Source: Sandaracinaceae bacterium (GTDB lineage Bacteria > Myxococcota_A > Polyangia > Polyangiales > Houyiibacteriaceae). Taken from it: a stretch of DNA of 64,000 nucleotides. The stretch is from assembly GCA_016706685.1 (NCBI GenBank), contig JADJJE010000037.1, positions 1 through 64,000 of the forward strand. Reading direction: 5' to 3'. The first letter of the stretch is position 1, and every line of letters begins with the position of its first letter. This document shows positions 53,133 to 61,314 of the stretch, piece after piece. The notes under the pieces were generated by a model. That model saw only the letters and a program-made list of their open reading frames with translations, searched no databases and was not told the DNA's origin. A program made the position numbers and the translations under genes.

Positions 53133-54584
53133 TCACTCGAAGATGATGGTGCCGCAGGGGAAGTTGATGTCCAGCTCCGACTCGCCGTCCTTCCACGTGT
53201 CGCAGGCGTCGCCGTTCAGCCGGATGGTGGTCGGGTTCAGCAGGATCCAACCGTTGCCGTTCTCGTCGGCGTCGAGCGGCAGCGTCTGGTTGCCGCCGGG
53301 CGCCTGGAGGATGACCGTCCCCGTGTCTTCCTCTCCGGCCGGCACCGAGCCGTTCAGGGTCACGTCGCAGGAGATGCGGTCGCGCAGGATGCCCGAGAGG
53401 GCCGTGTTCAGCGCCGTGACATCGTTGGCCGAGAAGAACTGCGCCCGCGTGGCCATGGGCTCGTTGCGCGCCAACCCCTGGCCCACGTTGGCCAGCTCTT
53501 GGAAGTGCCCGGAGCTGATGCCCACGCCGATGACGAAGGTGGGGATGCCCGCAGTGAAGGCGGCCTCCACGGCCAGCAGCGACTCCTCCTGCCCGTTCTG
53601 CGGGTTGGGCTGCGAGCACGTGTCGGGCTCGCCGTCGGTGGCCAGGATGATGAAGGTGTCCTGGTCGGGCAGGGGCGGGATGACGTTCTGCACCACGTGG
53701 TTGACGCTGGCGCCGGTGGGCGTCTCGTCCGCCCACGTGGTGGCCTCGTAGGCCGTGGTCAGCGCGCCGAGGCCGCCCGAGATGGGGAAGTTCACGATCT
53801 GCGGGCAGGTCGCCGTGGCGTCGCCAGGGTGCTCACCGGTGGTGTTGCAGACGCCGTCCGTGCAGAGCGGGATGGCAGCGCTGCTGCCACCTTGCGCCCG
53901 CGCCGTGTAGAGCGAGAGCACGAAGTTGATGCGGTTGCCCAGCGAGGGGAACAGGCCCGTGCTCATGTCGCGCCCGTTGGCCATGTTGGTGGTGCGCACG
54001 CCCAGGATCGCGTCGCGCACGGCGTCCCAGCGGTTGGGCACGCCCTCGCAGTCGCCGTCCGAGCACGTGAAGCCCGCCGGGCACTGGGCGTTGGTGGTGC
54101 AGTTCACGGCGCACCCCGCCGGTTGACCGCCGCCCGTGCAGGGGTTCGTCCCGAAGTCGGCGTTCATGCTGCCCGACTGGTCCACCAGCACCACCACGTT
54201 GGGCACCACGCGGTCGGCCATCACCGTCTCGTCCACGCAGCCGCCCATGTCCACCACGGGGCCCAGGTCGGGCACCGGTCCGTTGTCCGGGCGGGGCCCG
54301 AGGTCGGTGCTGTCGCTCGGCACACATTGCCCGGTGCTCGAGCACATCTCGTTGGCGCGGCACTGGTCGCCGGCGGGCGTGCAGTCGGCTTCGCACACGC
54401 CGTCGTCGTCGCAGTAGAGGCCGGCCCCGCAAGGGCTGCCCGCGCCACACGCTTCGCCGCACCCGGTCAGCGAGAGCGTGTCGCAGATGCCGCGCGTGGG
54501 GCCGTCACTGCTGCAGCTGCAGCCTGGGGAGAACGCACTCAAGAGGATCATGAACGCGGGGACCCAGGGCTTTACGCATGTCAT
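53133..54584 (-). CDS. von Willebrand A domain lipoprotein
   Basis: 483 residues. A lipoprotein-type signal (AFMILLSAFSPGC, Cys near 22) precedes a Cys-rich module (CGEACGAGSPCGAGLYCDDDGVCEADC). A low-complexity spacer with DLGPRPDNGPVPDLGPVVD follows, then a vWA domain with MIDAS VVVLVDQSGSMN. It has several Cys insertions (NPCTGGGQPAGCAVNC), ATDGEPDTC and GIPTFVIGVGI, and ends in a beta domain (TVILQAPGGNQTLPLDADENG). The architecture is frequent in myxobacterial surface lipoproteins. The ATG may sit at the transcription start; see the promoter entry. Function unknown. Confidence 0.85.
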   Translation of the reverse strand: MTCVKPWVPAFMILLSAFSPGCSCSSDGPTRGICDTLSLTGCGEACGAGSPCGAGLYCDDDGVCEADCTPAGDQCRANEMCSSTGQCVPSDSTDLGPRPDNGPVPDLGPVVDMGGCVDETVMADRVVPNVVVLVDQSGSMNADFGTNPCTGGGQPAGCAVNCTTNAQCPAGFTCSDGDCEGVPNRWDAVRDAILGVRTTNMANGRDMSTGLFPSLGNRINFVLSLYTARAQGGSSAAIPLCTDGVCNTTGEHPGDATATCPQIVNFPISGGLGALTTAYEATTWADETPTGASVNHVVQNVIPPLPDQDTFIILATDGEPDTCSQPNPQNGQEESLLAVEAAFTAGIPTFVIGVGISSGHFQELANVGQGLARNEPMATRAQFFSANDVTALNTALSGILRDRISCDVTLNGSVPAGEEDTGTVILQAPGGNQTLPLDADENGNGWILLNPTTIRLNGDACDTWKDGESELDINFPCGTIIFE

Positions 54585-54591
54585 GCGGGCC

Positions 54592-54621
54592 AGGATAGCA
54601 ACGACCTCAATCCACTGACAA
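54592..54621 (-). promoter_or_regulatory. possible promoter of the vWA lipoprotein gene
   Basis: On the minus strand, TTGTCA (54616-54621), an 18-bp spacer and TATCCT (54592-54597) precede the ATG at 54584 by only 7 nt. If used, the message would be leaderless. Confidence 0.35.
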
Positions 54622-54666
54622 CGGAATCGCAGATCATGCCGTATTCTGGCTGTCTACGGGCTGCTG

Positions 54667-55485
54667 CTACGCGCCACTCGCGGGCGGCGCCTTCTCCACC
54701 GCGCTGCTCATGCTCAGCTCGATGACGCGGGGCAGCCAAGCGCGCGGGATGAAGCGCAGCATCCACACGCTGAACGCGTTCATGAAGCCCGTGACCACGC
54801 TGCGGCGGCCGCGCAGCATCTTGTCCACCGCGATGGCGGCGCAGGCCTCGGCGGTCATCATGGCGAACTCGCCGGACTTCTTGAGCACCTGCCCGCCGCG
54901 CTCCAGGAACTCGGTGCGTGTGCCGCCGGGGCTCACCGAGATGGCGCGCACGCCGGTGTTGCGCAGCTCGTAGTCCAGCGCCTCGGTCAGGTTGCGCACG
55001 TAGGCCTTGCTGGCCGCGTAGCTGGCGAAGTTGGGGCAGGGCGCGAAGGCCCCCGTGGACGCGATGTTCATGATGCGGCCGCGCTTGCGCGGGATCATGG
55101 CCTTGGCGAACAGGTGCGACAGGTGGGTGAGCGCGATGACGTTCACCTGCAGCATGCGCTGGTGCTTCAGCCAGTCGATGCGCACGAAGTCGTCGTAGAA
55201 GGCGAAGCCCGCGCAGTTCACCAGCACGTCCACGGCCTTGCCCGCGCCCTCGGTGGCGTCGAACAGCTGCTGCGGTGCCGCGGGGTCTTCGAGGTCGCTC
55301 TGCAACGCCTCCACCGTGACGCCGTGCTCGGTGCGCAGCTGCTCGGCCAGCGTCTCTAGCCGGTCGAGGCGGCGCGCGGTGAGGATCACGCTGGCCCCTT
55401 CCGCGGCCAGCTTGCGCGCGATCTCCTGGCCGATGCCGCTGCTGGCGCCGGTGACGAGGGCGCGTTGGCCTGCGAGTCGCTTCAT
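54667..55485 (-). CDS. short-chain dehydrogenase/reductase
   Basis: 272 residues. Classical SDR: TGASSGIGQEIARKL cofactor loop, NCAGFAFYDDF, catalytic Ser in IASTGAF, YAASKAYVRNL (Tyr-x3-Lys) and SPGGTRTEFLERGG. The final ~50 residues carry a hydrophobic patch (FSVWMLRFIPRAWLPRVIELSM) that may tether it to membranes, as in several lipid-related SDRs (DltE-like). It sits 24 nt after the alpha/beta-hydrolase gene on the same strand, which suggests a shared pathway. Substrate not known. Confidence 0.93.
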   Translation of the reverse strand: MKRLAGQRALVTGASSGIGQEIARKLAAEGASVILTARRLDRLETLAEQLRTEHGVTVEALQSDLEDPAAPQQLFDATEGAGKAVDVLVNCAGFAFYDDFVRIDWLKHQRMLQVNVIALTHLSHLFAKAMIPRKRGRIMNIASTGAFAPCPNFASYAASKAYVRNLTEALDYELRNTGVRAISVSPGGTRTEFLERGGQVLKKSGEFAMMTAEACAAIAVDKMLRGRRSVVTGFMNAFSVWMLRFIPRAWLPRVIELSMSSAVEKAPPASGA

Positions 55486-55509
55486 GGTTCGAACTTTCTA
55501 CGAGGCGCG

Positions 55510-56568
55510 CTACGCCCAGCGCCGGCGCGGGGCCAGCATGGGCTTGCCGCGCAGGAAGCGCAGCAGCACGCGGTTGTACTCGCGGCCTCGCTCCTGGTTG
55601 GGCGAGTGCGCGGCGTTGGCGATGACGTGCAGCCGCGCGCGCGCACCGGCGCGGGCCCGCAGGCGCTTGGCCACCGGCACGGTGAACACGCGGTCGTGCT
55701 CGCCCCACAGCAGGAGCACGTCTTTGTCGATGGCGCGGCCTTCCCACTCGGGCGCCTCGATGCGCGCCACCAGCTGCCGCATGGTCTCGGCCTTCTCTTC
55801 ACGGTGCGTGGTGAACATCTGCTGGTAGGCCTCCACCAGCGCGAAGTGCGGCACGGGCGGCGGGCGGTGCCAGGCCACGGAGAGCAGGCGCCGGATCTCC
55901 TCCGGGTGCTGCGGCAGCAGCAGCTCGTTCATGTCGCTCACGCCGAAGTGGTCGAGCGTGGCCTGGTGATCTTCACGCAGGTACTCGGGCCCCGAGCTGT
56001 TGGAGAGCACCACGCGCTCCACGCGCTCGGGGTGGCTGGACGCCATCTCGCAGGCCACCAGCCCACCGAACGAGATGCCCACCGCGTGCGCGCGCTCGAC
56101 GCCGTAGCGGTCCAGCAGGTCTAGGCAGGTCTGCACCTGGCACTCGAGCGAGAAGTCGTCGCCGTGGCCCACGCTCTGCCCGAAGTAGAGCAAGTCTGGG
56201 ACGAACAGGCGGAAGTGGCGGCTGAGCGCGACCACCTGCGGGTGCCACTGCCACATGGCGTCGCTGCCGAAGCCGTGCAGCAAGAGCAGCGCGGGCTTGC
56301 CCGGAGGGCCCACCCACACGTGCATCTGGCCGAGCGGCAAGGTCACCACCTCGGCCTCGAGCTTGGCGCGGCGCATCTGCCAGCGGATCCACTGCTCGGG
56401 CACGAACAGCGGGCGCGTCACCTCACGCATGGCCGCGCGGGCGCGGTGCGTCCACGTGGGCGGCGTGATGGCCACGCGCTCGTTGGCCCCTTCGCTGAAA
56501 GGGCTGACGTCGGAGTTGAGGGGGAGGGCGGGGAGCGCGCTTCTCTGGGGGGACTCGCTCGGCAGCAT
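55510..56568 (-). CDS. alpha/beta hydrolase
   Basis: 352 residues. After a ~60-residue lead there is LLLLHGFGSDAMWQWHPQVVALSRHFRLFVPDLLYFGQS and the nucleophile elbow VGISFGGLVACEMA (G-I-S-F-G-G). The acid residue lies in LLLWGEHDRVFTV and His in IANAAHSPNQERG, so the triad is complete. It resembles the meta-cleavage/epoxide-hydrolase-like group used in many detoxification pathways. No signal peptide. SDR gene downstream on the same strand. Confidence 0.9.
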   Translation of the reverse strand: MLPSESPQRSALPALPLNSDVSPFSEGANERVAITPPTWTHRARAAMREVTRPLFVPEQWIRWQMRRAKLEAEVVTLPLGQMHVWVGPPGKPALLLLHGFGSDAMWQWHPQVVALSRHFRLFVPDLLYFGQSVGHGDDFSLECQVQTCLDLLDRYGVERAHAVGISFGGLVACEMASSHPERVERVVLSNSSGPEYLREDHQATLDHFGVSDMNELLLPQHPEEIRRLLSVAWHRPPPVPHFALVEAYQQMFTTHREEKAETMRQLVARIEAPEWEGRAIDKDVLLLWGEHDRVFTVPVAKRLRARAGARARLHVIANAAHSPNQERGREYNRVLLRFLRGKPMLAPRRRWA

Positions 56569-56620
56569 GGACGAGTGTTGTAACCCCTTTCGGATCCAGG
56601 GTCTACGATGCGGACAGACG

Positions 56621-57019
56621 TCAGGCGGCTTCGCGACGCAACGTGGCGAGCCACGCCATGCCCTCTTCGCGGCTGGAGGCGAGGTAGTGCGGCATGGGGA
56701 ACGGCCGCACCCACAAGATGGCGGTCAGCACGCCGCGCTGGAGCGCGTTGGACAGCACGATGACCTGCCCCGCCACGGTCTCCGCCAGCAGCGCCTCGTT
56801 CTCCTCCAGGAACTCGGCCATGCGCTTGCGCTCCTTCGCGCCAGGCGGGGTCGAGCTGCGGCCGTCCACGATGATGCCCAGCTTCATACGCGCCGCGCGG
56901 GCGGCGAGCATCCGCTTCCGCAGGACGTCGTGGTAGCTGTCGTACTCTTCAGCGTCCACCTTGCCGGTGATGGTGATCAGGATGTTGGGCGGGACGGTGT
57001 CGTCGAAGTGGATGGGCAT
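56621..57019 (-). CDS. STAS/SpoIIAA-like protein, paralogue of 60858-61289
   Basis: 132 residues. Strand-helix pattern ILITITGKVDAEEYDSYHDVLRKRML...GIIVDGRSSTPPGAKERKRMAEFLEENEALL...VIVLSNALQRGVLTAILWVRPFP fits a SpoIIAA-like/STAS-type fold of ~110-130 residues. It shares its central LxxAxRKRFAEHL-type helix and the end region (ALEAHAWLA-like) with the protein at 60858-61289, so the two are paralogues. Function is unknown; related proteins often act as partner-switch or protein-interaction domains. Confidence 0.6.
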   Translation of the reverse strand: MPIHFDDTVPPNILITITGKVDAEEYDSYHDVLRKRMLAARAARMKLGIIVDGRSSTPPGAKERKRMAEFLEENEALLAETVAGQVIVLSNALQRGVLTAILWVRPFPMPHYLASSREEGMAWLATLRREAA

Positions 57020-57115
57020 CGGCTCGGGTGCGTGTCCCCGCCTGCCCTCACGATACTGCGTCTCGCGGTGGACGTGAAAGCGTTGTCGTCACGTCTGACG
57101 CGACGGTGTGTTGCC

Positions 57116-57985
57116 TCACAGTTCCACGCTCCCCAGCAGCGGCACGGTGCCAATGCGCACGCTTGGGTCCACGGCCGTCAATCCCTCCACCAGGCGCGGC
57201 ATCTGCATGGCGGGCAGCGCCTTGGCGCCCGCGTCCATGGGCGCGAAAAAGTTGTCCCAGTGCGACAGCAAGATGGCTCCCGGACGGATCGCGCCCATCA
57301 CGCGCGGGCAGAAGCGCGCGGTGGTGGTCCAGCCCGCCACGCACATCATCAGCAGGTCCACGTCACGCTCCGGGTACGCGTCCAAGAGGTCTGCGCTGCC
57401 CAGGTGATAGAGCCGCTTGCCCGCCACGCGGATGTCCACGCCGAAGACGGCACCGCAGCGGTAGTGCCCCGTGCGCAGCGGGATCTGGTCGCAGTCCGAG
57501 ATGTCGCCCGGCATGGGGATGCGCCCCAGCATGAAGGCCGCGTGCACGCTGGGGATGAAGCGCAGCTCGAACGGTCCCACCTCCACCTTGGTGGGCTGCC
57601 CGCGGCGTGACTCCACGTCCATCACCTGGTGCTCGGGCAGGCCCTCGATGCGGCAGAGGTGCACACACGAGCGCGAGCCATACACCTTGGCCCCGGTGTG
57701 GCGCGCGATGGCCGGCACGTCCAGCACGTGGTCGAAGTGCGTGTGCCCCGTGACGATGGCGTCGGCCTTCGGCGCGAAGCGGCGCACCGCGTCGGCGTCA
57801 CTCACCAGCGGCGCGCGCGCACACGCCAGCAGCGAAGCGCGCGTGACGTAGGGGTCGATCAGCACGGTGTAGCCGTCGTGCTCGATGCAGAAGCCCGCGG
57901 TGCCCAGCCAGCTCACGCGGATGGGCGCGCGCCCCGTGGGGACGTCGAACGCGCGGGGGCCGAAGGCGATGTCTTCTGGACGCAT
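57116..57985 (-). CDS. metallo-beta-lactamase fold hydrolase (UlaG-like)
   Basis: 289 residues. MBL core: WLGTAGFCIEHDGYTVLIDPYV, metal motif TGHTHFDHVLD, then SVHAAFM, YHLGSADLL and LLSHWDNFFAPMD, which give further metal ligands. It lacks a signal peptide. The pattern is that of the UlaG/RNase-J-related small MBL hydrolases rather than beta-lactamases. Between the STAS-like gene and the acetyltransferase on the same strand; 15 nt separate it from the acetyltransferase stop. Confidence 0.9.
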   Translation of the reverse strand: MRPEDIAFGPRAFDVPTGRAPIRVSWLGTAGFCIEHDGYTVLIDPYVTRASLLACARAPLVSDADAVRRFAPKADAIVTGHTHFDHVLDVPAIARHTGAKVYGSRSCVHLCRIEGLPEHQVMDVESRRGQPTKVEVGPFELRFIPSVHAAFMLGRIPMPGDISDCDQIPLRTGHYRCGAVFGVDIRVAGKRLYHLGSADLLDAYPERDVDLLMMCVAGWTTTARFCPRVMGAIRPGAILLSHWDNFFAPMDAGAKALPAMQMPRLVEGLTAVDPSVRIGTVPLLGSVEL

Positions 57986-58000
57986 GGCGCGGAGCGTACG

Positions 58001-58438
58001 CTAGGGCTCGAACACGAAGAAGCGCACAGGCGACTCCTCGGCTCCGAGCGCCCGATAGAAGTCGAGCGCGTGGGTGTCTTCTTCGTCGGCCGGGACGAAG
58101 CTGGTGTCGATGCCCTCGGCCAGGCCGCGCGCGTGGAGCTCTTCGACCAGCGCACGCCCGATGCCGCGGCGCTGGTGATCGACGCGCACCGCCAGGTCAT
58201 AGATGAACAGCTCCGACGTGGCGGTGCGGGTCATGGGCAACACGTGCGCGGTCAGCCCGCCGACCATCGAACCATCTTCGACCGCTGCGAGGATGAAGAG
58301 GTCCGCGCGCTGCAGGAGGCGCTGCACGTACTCGTCCGGGAGCACCGCGCGCTCTTCCTCGAACACTTGCGCCATCATGGTGAACAGCTCGTGCGCCTGC
58401 TTCAGGTGGCTGGGACCCAGCCTCTCCACGGTGAACAT
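58001..58438 (-). CDS. GNAT acetyltransferase resembling AAC(3)-I aminoglycoside acetyltransferases
   Basis: 145 residues. Acetyl-CoA-binding segment VDHQRRGIGRALVEEL (R-R-G-I-G-R), core strand SELFIYDLAVRV, and the later VPADEEDTHALDFYRALG with FFVFEP at the end. The IYDLAV + QRRGI + QADEED-x-ALxFYRxLG arrangement and the tail are those of AAC(3)-I family proteins as I recall them, although overall identity cannot be measured here. A function in aminoglycoside resistance is a hypothesis; many GNATs act on other amines. The gene is 68 nt from the PIN gene. Confidence 0.85.
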   Translation of the reverse strand: MFTVERLGPSHLKQAHELFTMMAQVFEEERAVLPDEYVQRLLQRADLFILAAVEDGSMVGGLTAHVLPMTRTATSELFIYDLAVRVDHQRRGIGRALVEELHARGLAEGIDTSFVPADEEDTHALDFYRALGAEESPVRFFVFEP

Positions 58439-58506
58439 GCAGCCGATTCTAGCGCGTCTCTTGGATTCGACGCCGGCTGCGATGGCCGCTGCTTGTGCGA
58501 CAGTGA

Positions 58507-59076
58507 TCAGAGCGCGGCCACAACGAGCGCCCGGAGGCTCGACACGGACTGCGCGAGCCCTTGGGACGCAAGCAGGTCCAGCAAGTCGGAGACCGACATC
58601 GGTGGACTCTTGAGCGCTCGAGCCTGATCTGACACGGCTGCAATGACAGCCCCTGGGGCTGCGTTCATCACGTCGAGCAGAAAGTCATCCGGGTGACGTG
58701 CCACGATGCCCAGCGGCCCGAGTGTGGCGTCTGGGAAGTCCTTCAGGTTGAAGGTGATCACCGCCTCGGCGCCGGCGTGAATCGCTGCGGCGAGCACGTG
58801 ACGGTCACCTGGATCGGGGAGAACGAGGCCAGCGATCAGACTCTCGTGCCCTGTCACCAGAGCATCTCGCACAGCGCGGTTCATCAACGTTCGCGTCCGT
58901 TGGAGCGCCGCTTCGTTCAGATCGGGGCGCCGCACGAGGATGTTGCGAAAGCACTCATCGAGGATCTGGCTGCTCCAACGCGCCCGGACCGCGCCGGAGA
59001 TCGCTATGCGAACCAACAGGTCCCTCAGTGGCGCGGGGAACAACACGTTCGCGTCGTAGACGACGGTGAACGTCAC
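58507..59076 (-). CDS. PIN-domain toxin of a toxin-antitoxin pair
   Basis: 189 residues from GTG 59076, three nucleotides after the antitoxin stop. PIN ribonuclease features: N-terminal YDANVLFPAPLRDLL with D8, a middle acidic position (SSQILDECFRNIL), and LVLPDPGDRHVLAAAIHAGAEAVITFNLKDF, giving the cluster of acidic residues that binds Mg2+. Such toxins cut RNA when released from antitoxin. The ~60 C-terminal residues after the PIN core are an unusual addition with an Ala/Leu-rich helix. Order antitoxin then toxin is the normal one. Confidence 0.85.
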   Translation of the reverse strand: MTFTVVYDANVLFPAPLRDLLVRIAISGAVRARWSSQILDECFRNILVRRPDLNEAALQRTRTLMNRAVRDALVTGHESLIAGLVLPDPGDRHVLAAAIHAGAEAVITFNLKDFPDATLGPLGIVARHPDDFLLDVMNAAPGAVIAAVSDQARALKSPPMSVSDLLDLLASQGLAQSVSSLRALVVAAL

Positions 59077-59079
59077 GCT

Positions 59080-59529
59080 TCAGTATCCGAGGCCGAGCTT
59101 CTGAGCTTCCGCCGACAGTTCGTCGGCAATGGCACGACGTTCGGCGTCGTCGCGCTCCTTGTAGGCGAGTAGGTCCGACATTCGTACGCGACGGTGAGTG
59201 CCGACCTTGCGGTAGGGAATCGCGCGCGCGTCCAGCTGCCCGATCAGGAAAGGGCGCGACACGTTCAGGAAGTCGGCGGCTTGCTGCGTGGTGACCTCGG
59301 CGTTCATCGGCACGATGGTCACCGCGCTGCCGTTGGCGATCTGCCCGAGAACGTCGATGAGGGCGCTCACGGCCTCGGACGGCAGTGTGACCGAGACCTC
59401 TTCACCCGTTGGAGAGCGGACCGAGACATACGTCTCCACGCGCTCAGCCAGCGTCAGTGGCTCGAGGCGCAGCAGCGCAGTGCGGGCGCGCTCGGATGCC
59501 TCCATGGTTGGTTCGCGTGTTGGTGGCAT
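59080..59529 (-). CDS. HTH excisionase-type antitoxin
   Basis: 149 residues from ATG 59529, with GGAGAG 7 nt before it. The middle of the protein holds a small winged-helix motif of the excisionase/MerR type (TTQQAADFLNVSRPFLIGQLDARAIPYRKVGTHRRVRMSDLLAYKE). Flanking are an N-terminal beta region and a C-terminal helix that probably wraps the PIN toxin. The promoter in front and the AT-rich stretch beyond it are likely autoregulation sites. Confidence 0.8.
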   Translation of the reverse strand: MPPTREPTMEASERARTALLRLEPLTLAERVETYVSVRSPTGEEVSVTLPSEAVSALIDVLGQIANGSAVTIVPMNAEVTTQQAADFLNVSRPFLIGQLDARAIPYRKVGTHRRVRMSDLLAYKERDDAERRAIADELSAEAQKLGLGY

Positions 59530-59553
59530 GGCGGACTCTCCTTCAGGACCCAC

Positions 59554-59582
59554 AGTATAGGGTCTCGCCGGCACAAACGCAA
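59554..59582 (-). promoter_or_regulatory. sigma70-like promoter of the toxin-antitoxin operon
   Basis: On the minus strand: -35 TTGCGT (59577-59582), a 17-bp spacer and -10 TATACT (59554-59559). It precedes the antitoxin ATG by 24 nt. Confidence 0.65.
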
Positions 59583-59610
59583 TAATCGAATTAATCGAAA
59601 TATTCGTAAG
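59581..59610. promoter_or_regulatory. AT-rich operator/UP-element candidate
   Basis: A 30-bp stretch with TCGAATTAATCGA and ATATTCG half-sites in an otherwise ~70% G+C sequence. It lies immediately upstream of the -35 box and could bind the antitoxin or RNA polymerase alpha. Confidence 0.45.
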
Positions 59611-59671
59611 AGCCAGCGACCGCCCCTTCCCGCGTGGCCGCGCGAGGTGCACTTCGTGGAATGCTTCCCGT

Positions 59672-60805
59672 ATGACCCGGTCCGTTCTCGTCCTCCCAGC
59701 GCTCGCATGCCTGATGGCCTGCGGCAGCGAGCCCACTGCACCGGCTGCTTCTGCAGCGGCGCCCGCGCCCTCCGCGGCGCCCGCGCCCGCCGCGCGCTAC
59801 ACCCTGCACGAGTGGGGGCTCATCGGGGTCGACGCCTCGGCCCGCGGTCCGGCCACCATTGGCACGGTCGTCTCGCACCCCCCGCCGCTCACGGGCCTCG
59901 ATGCGCTCGAGCACTGGGGCGAACAGATTCCCGAGGTGATCTCCGACGCCCCGCTGACCTCGGGGACGCATGGCCCACAAGGCGGCAAGCCGGTCATCTA
60001 CCTGCACGTGCCCGAGGGATCGCCGCCGGTGGACGTGTCCGTGCGCGTGCGCCTGCCCCACGATGGCCTCGTCGAGCACTGGCCGCCGGGCGAGCCCAGC
60101 AGCGGCGCGCTCACCTGGAACGTGACGGCGCGCAGCGGCGCGTGCACCCGCCCTACCGCGCCCCCCACGGGAGACTCCGAAGCCTGCCGTGGCGTGCGCG
60201 ACGCGTTCTGCGAGGCCGCCGAGATCCCGCGCTACTACGGAGCGAACGACACCTGCGTGCGCGTCGGGGAGGCCGAGGCCGAGCTGCTCTTCTATCGCGG
60301 CGCGGGCCTCGATGCGTCCAGGCTGCCGCTCGCGATGGTGCGGATGCTCAGCGAGTGGCAGACCACGAAGCGAGACTCCGCAGTGCTCGAGGGCCCCGTG
60401 CTGCTGGTGGAGCTGGTGGACGGTGCCCCACGCCTGCGCGTGCTGACCGCGCCCGACTACGCCATGCCGGCCGAAGGGGACCCGGTGATCACGCCCGGCC
60501 AAGCCCGCGCGCTGCTGCGCGCCGAGGCCACTCGCCGAGGGCTGGCCCCTGCGGAGGCCGACGCGTTCTTGGACGCGTGGTCGCCCGCGTACTTCGGTCC
60601 CTGCTTGCGCACCGGCCCCGTGGCTGAGGGACGCCCGCCCGTTTCACTGGCCGAGGCCGGGCGCGCGCTGCTCTACTTCGCCCCCGAGGCGCTAGTGGAC
60701 ACGTTGCTGCCGCTCGAGCTGACGCCTGCACCCGAGGCGCGCCACCGCGTGTTCCTGGTGCGCTACGTGGACCCGGAGTCGCGCGTAGAGCTTCCGCGCG
60801 AGTAG
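59672..60805 (+). CDS. uncharacterised lipoprotein
   Basis: 377 residues. Clear lipoprotein signal (VLVLPALACLMAC, lipid Cys at 17) and Ala/Pro-rich tether; the rest is not recognised. The mature part starts YTLHEWGLIGVDASARGP and contains GGKPVIYLHVPEG, a DVSVRVRLP beta region, a four-Cys segment (ARSGACTRP, EACRGVRDAFCEAAE, NDTCVRVG) and a helical part near 280 (GQARALLRAEATRRGLAPAEADAFL). Similar HEWG-initiated lipoproteins may be found in other myxobacteria, but no function is known. It is transcribed divergently from the toxin-antitoxin operon. Confidence 0.65.
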   Translation: MTRSVLVLPALACLMACGSEPTAPAASAAAPAPSAAPAPAARYTLHEWGLIGVDASARGPATIGTVVSHPPPLTGLDALEHWGEQIPEVISDAPLTSGTHGPQGGKPVIYLHVPEGSPPVDVSVRVRLPHDGLVEHWPPGEPSSGALTWNVTARSGACTRPTAPPTGDSEACRGVRDAFCEAAEIPRYYGANDTCVRVGEAEAELLFYRGAGLDASRLPLAMVRMLSEWQTTKRDSAVLEGPVLLVELVDGAPRLRVLTAPDYAMPAEGDPVITPGQARALLRAEATRRGLAPAEADAFLDAWSPAYFGPCLRTGPVAEGRPPVSLAEAGRALLYFAPEALVDTLLPLELTPAPEARHRVFLVRYVDPESRVELPRE

Positions 60806-60857
60806 CCTCAGCACCTACACAGACAAGCTCCGAGCGGCTGTGTAGGCTCGCCGGCGC

Positions 60858-61289
60858 ATGAAGATCGACATCGACCGCAGCGAGTGGCCGCTCATCATCG
60901 TCAAGTGGCCCAGCGGAGCGCTGAGCGACGAGCTCATCGAAGACTACCTGCGGCAGTCCGAGGGTGACCTCACGCGGCGCGAGATCCACTGCATCTTGCA
61001 CGACGCGCGCGGCTCCATGGGCCTCAGCGCGGCGCAGCGGAAGCGCTTCGCGGAGCACCTCGCGCGGCACAGCGGCACCATCGCCACGTGGACCTCGGGG
61101 GTGGCCATCGCCACACCCAGCGCCCTCATCCGCGGCATGATCACGGCCGTCAACTGGATCACCGGCACGCCCTGCCCGCAGAAGCAGTTCGCCACCGCGC
61201 TCGAGGCGCACGCGTGGCTGGCCGAGACGTACCAGCAGAAGACCGGCAAGCAGGCGCCGTTCGACCCGCGCGCGCTGCGCGCCTCTTGA
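60858..61289 (+). CDS. STAS/SpoIIAA-like protein, paralogue of 56621-57019
   Basis: 143 residues. Opens as strand-helix (WPLIIVKWPSGALSDELIEDYLRQ), then CILHDARGSMGLSAAQRKRFAEHLARHSG, IATWTSGVAIATPSALIRGMITAVNW and ATALEAHAWLAETYQQK. The layout is the same as in the 132-residue protein at 56621-57019, and the KRFAEHL/KRMAEFL helices align. Role unknown. It lies between the lipoprotein and another unknown gene, with gaps of 52 and 25 nt. Confidence 0.6.
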   Translation: MKIDIDRSEWPLIIVKWPSGALSDELIEDYLRQSEGDLTRREIHCILHDARGSMGLSAAQRKRFAEHLARHSGTIATWTSGVAIATPSALIRGMITAVNWITGTPCPQKQFATALEAHAWLAETYQQKTGKQAPFDPRALRAS

Positions 61290-61314
61290 GGACCACGAGC
61301 AAGTTACCTGCCCC

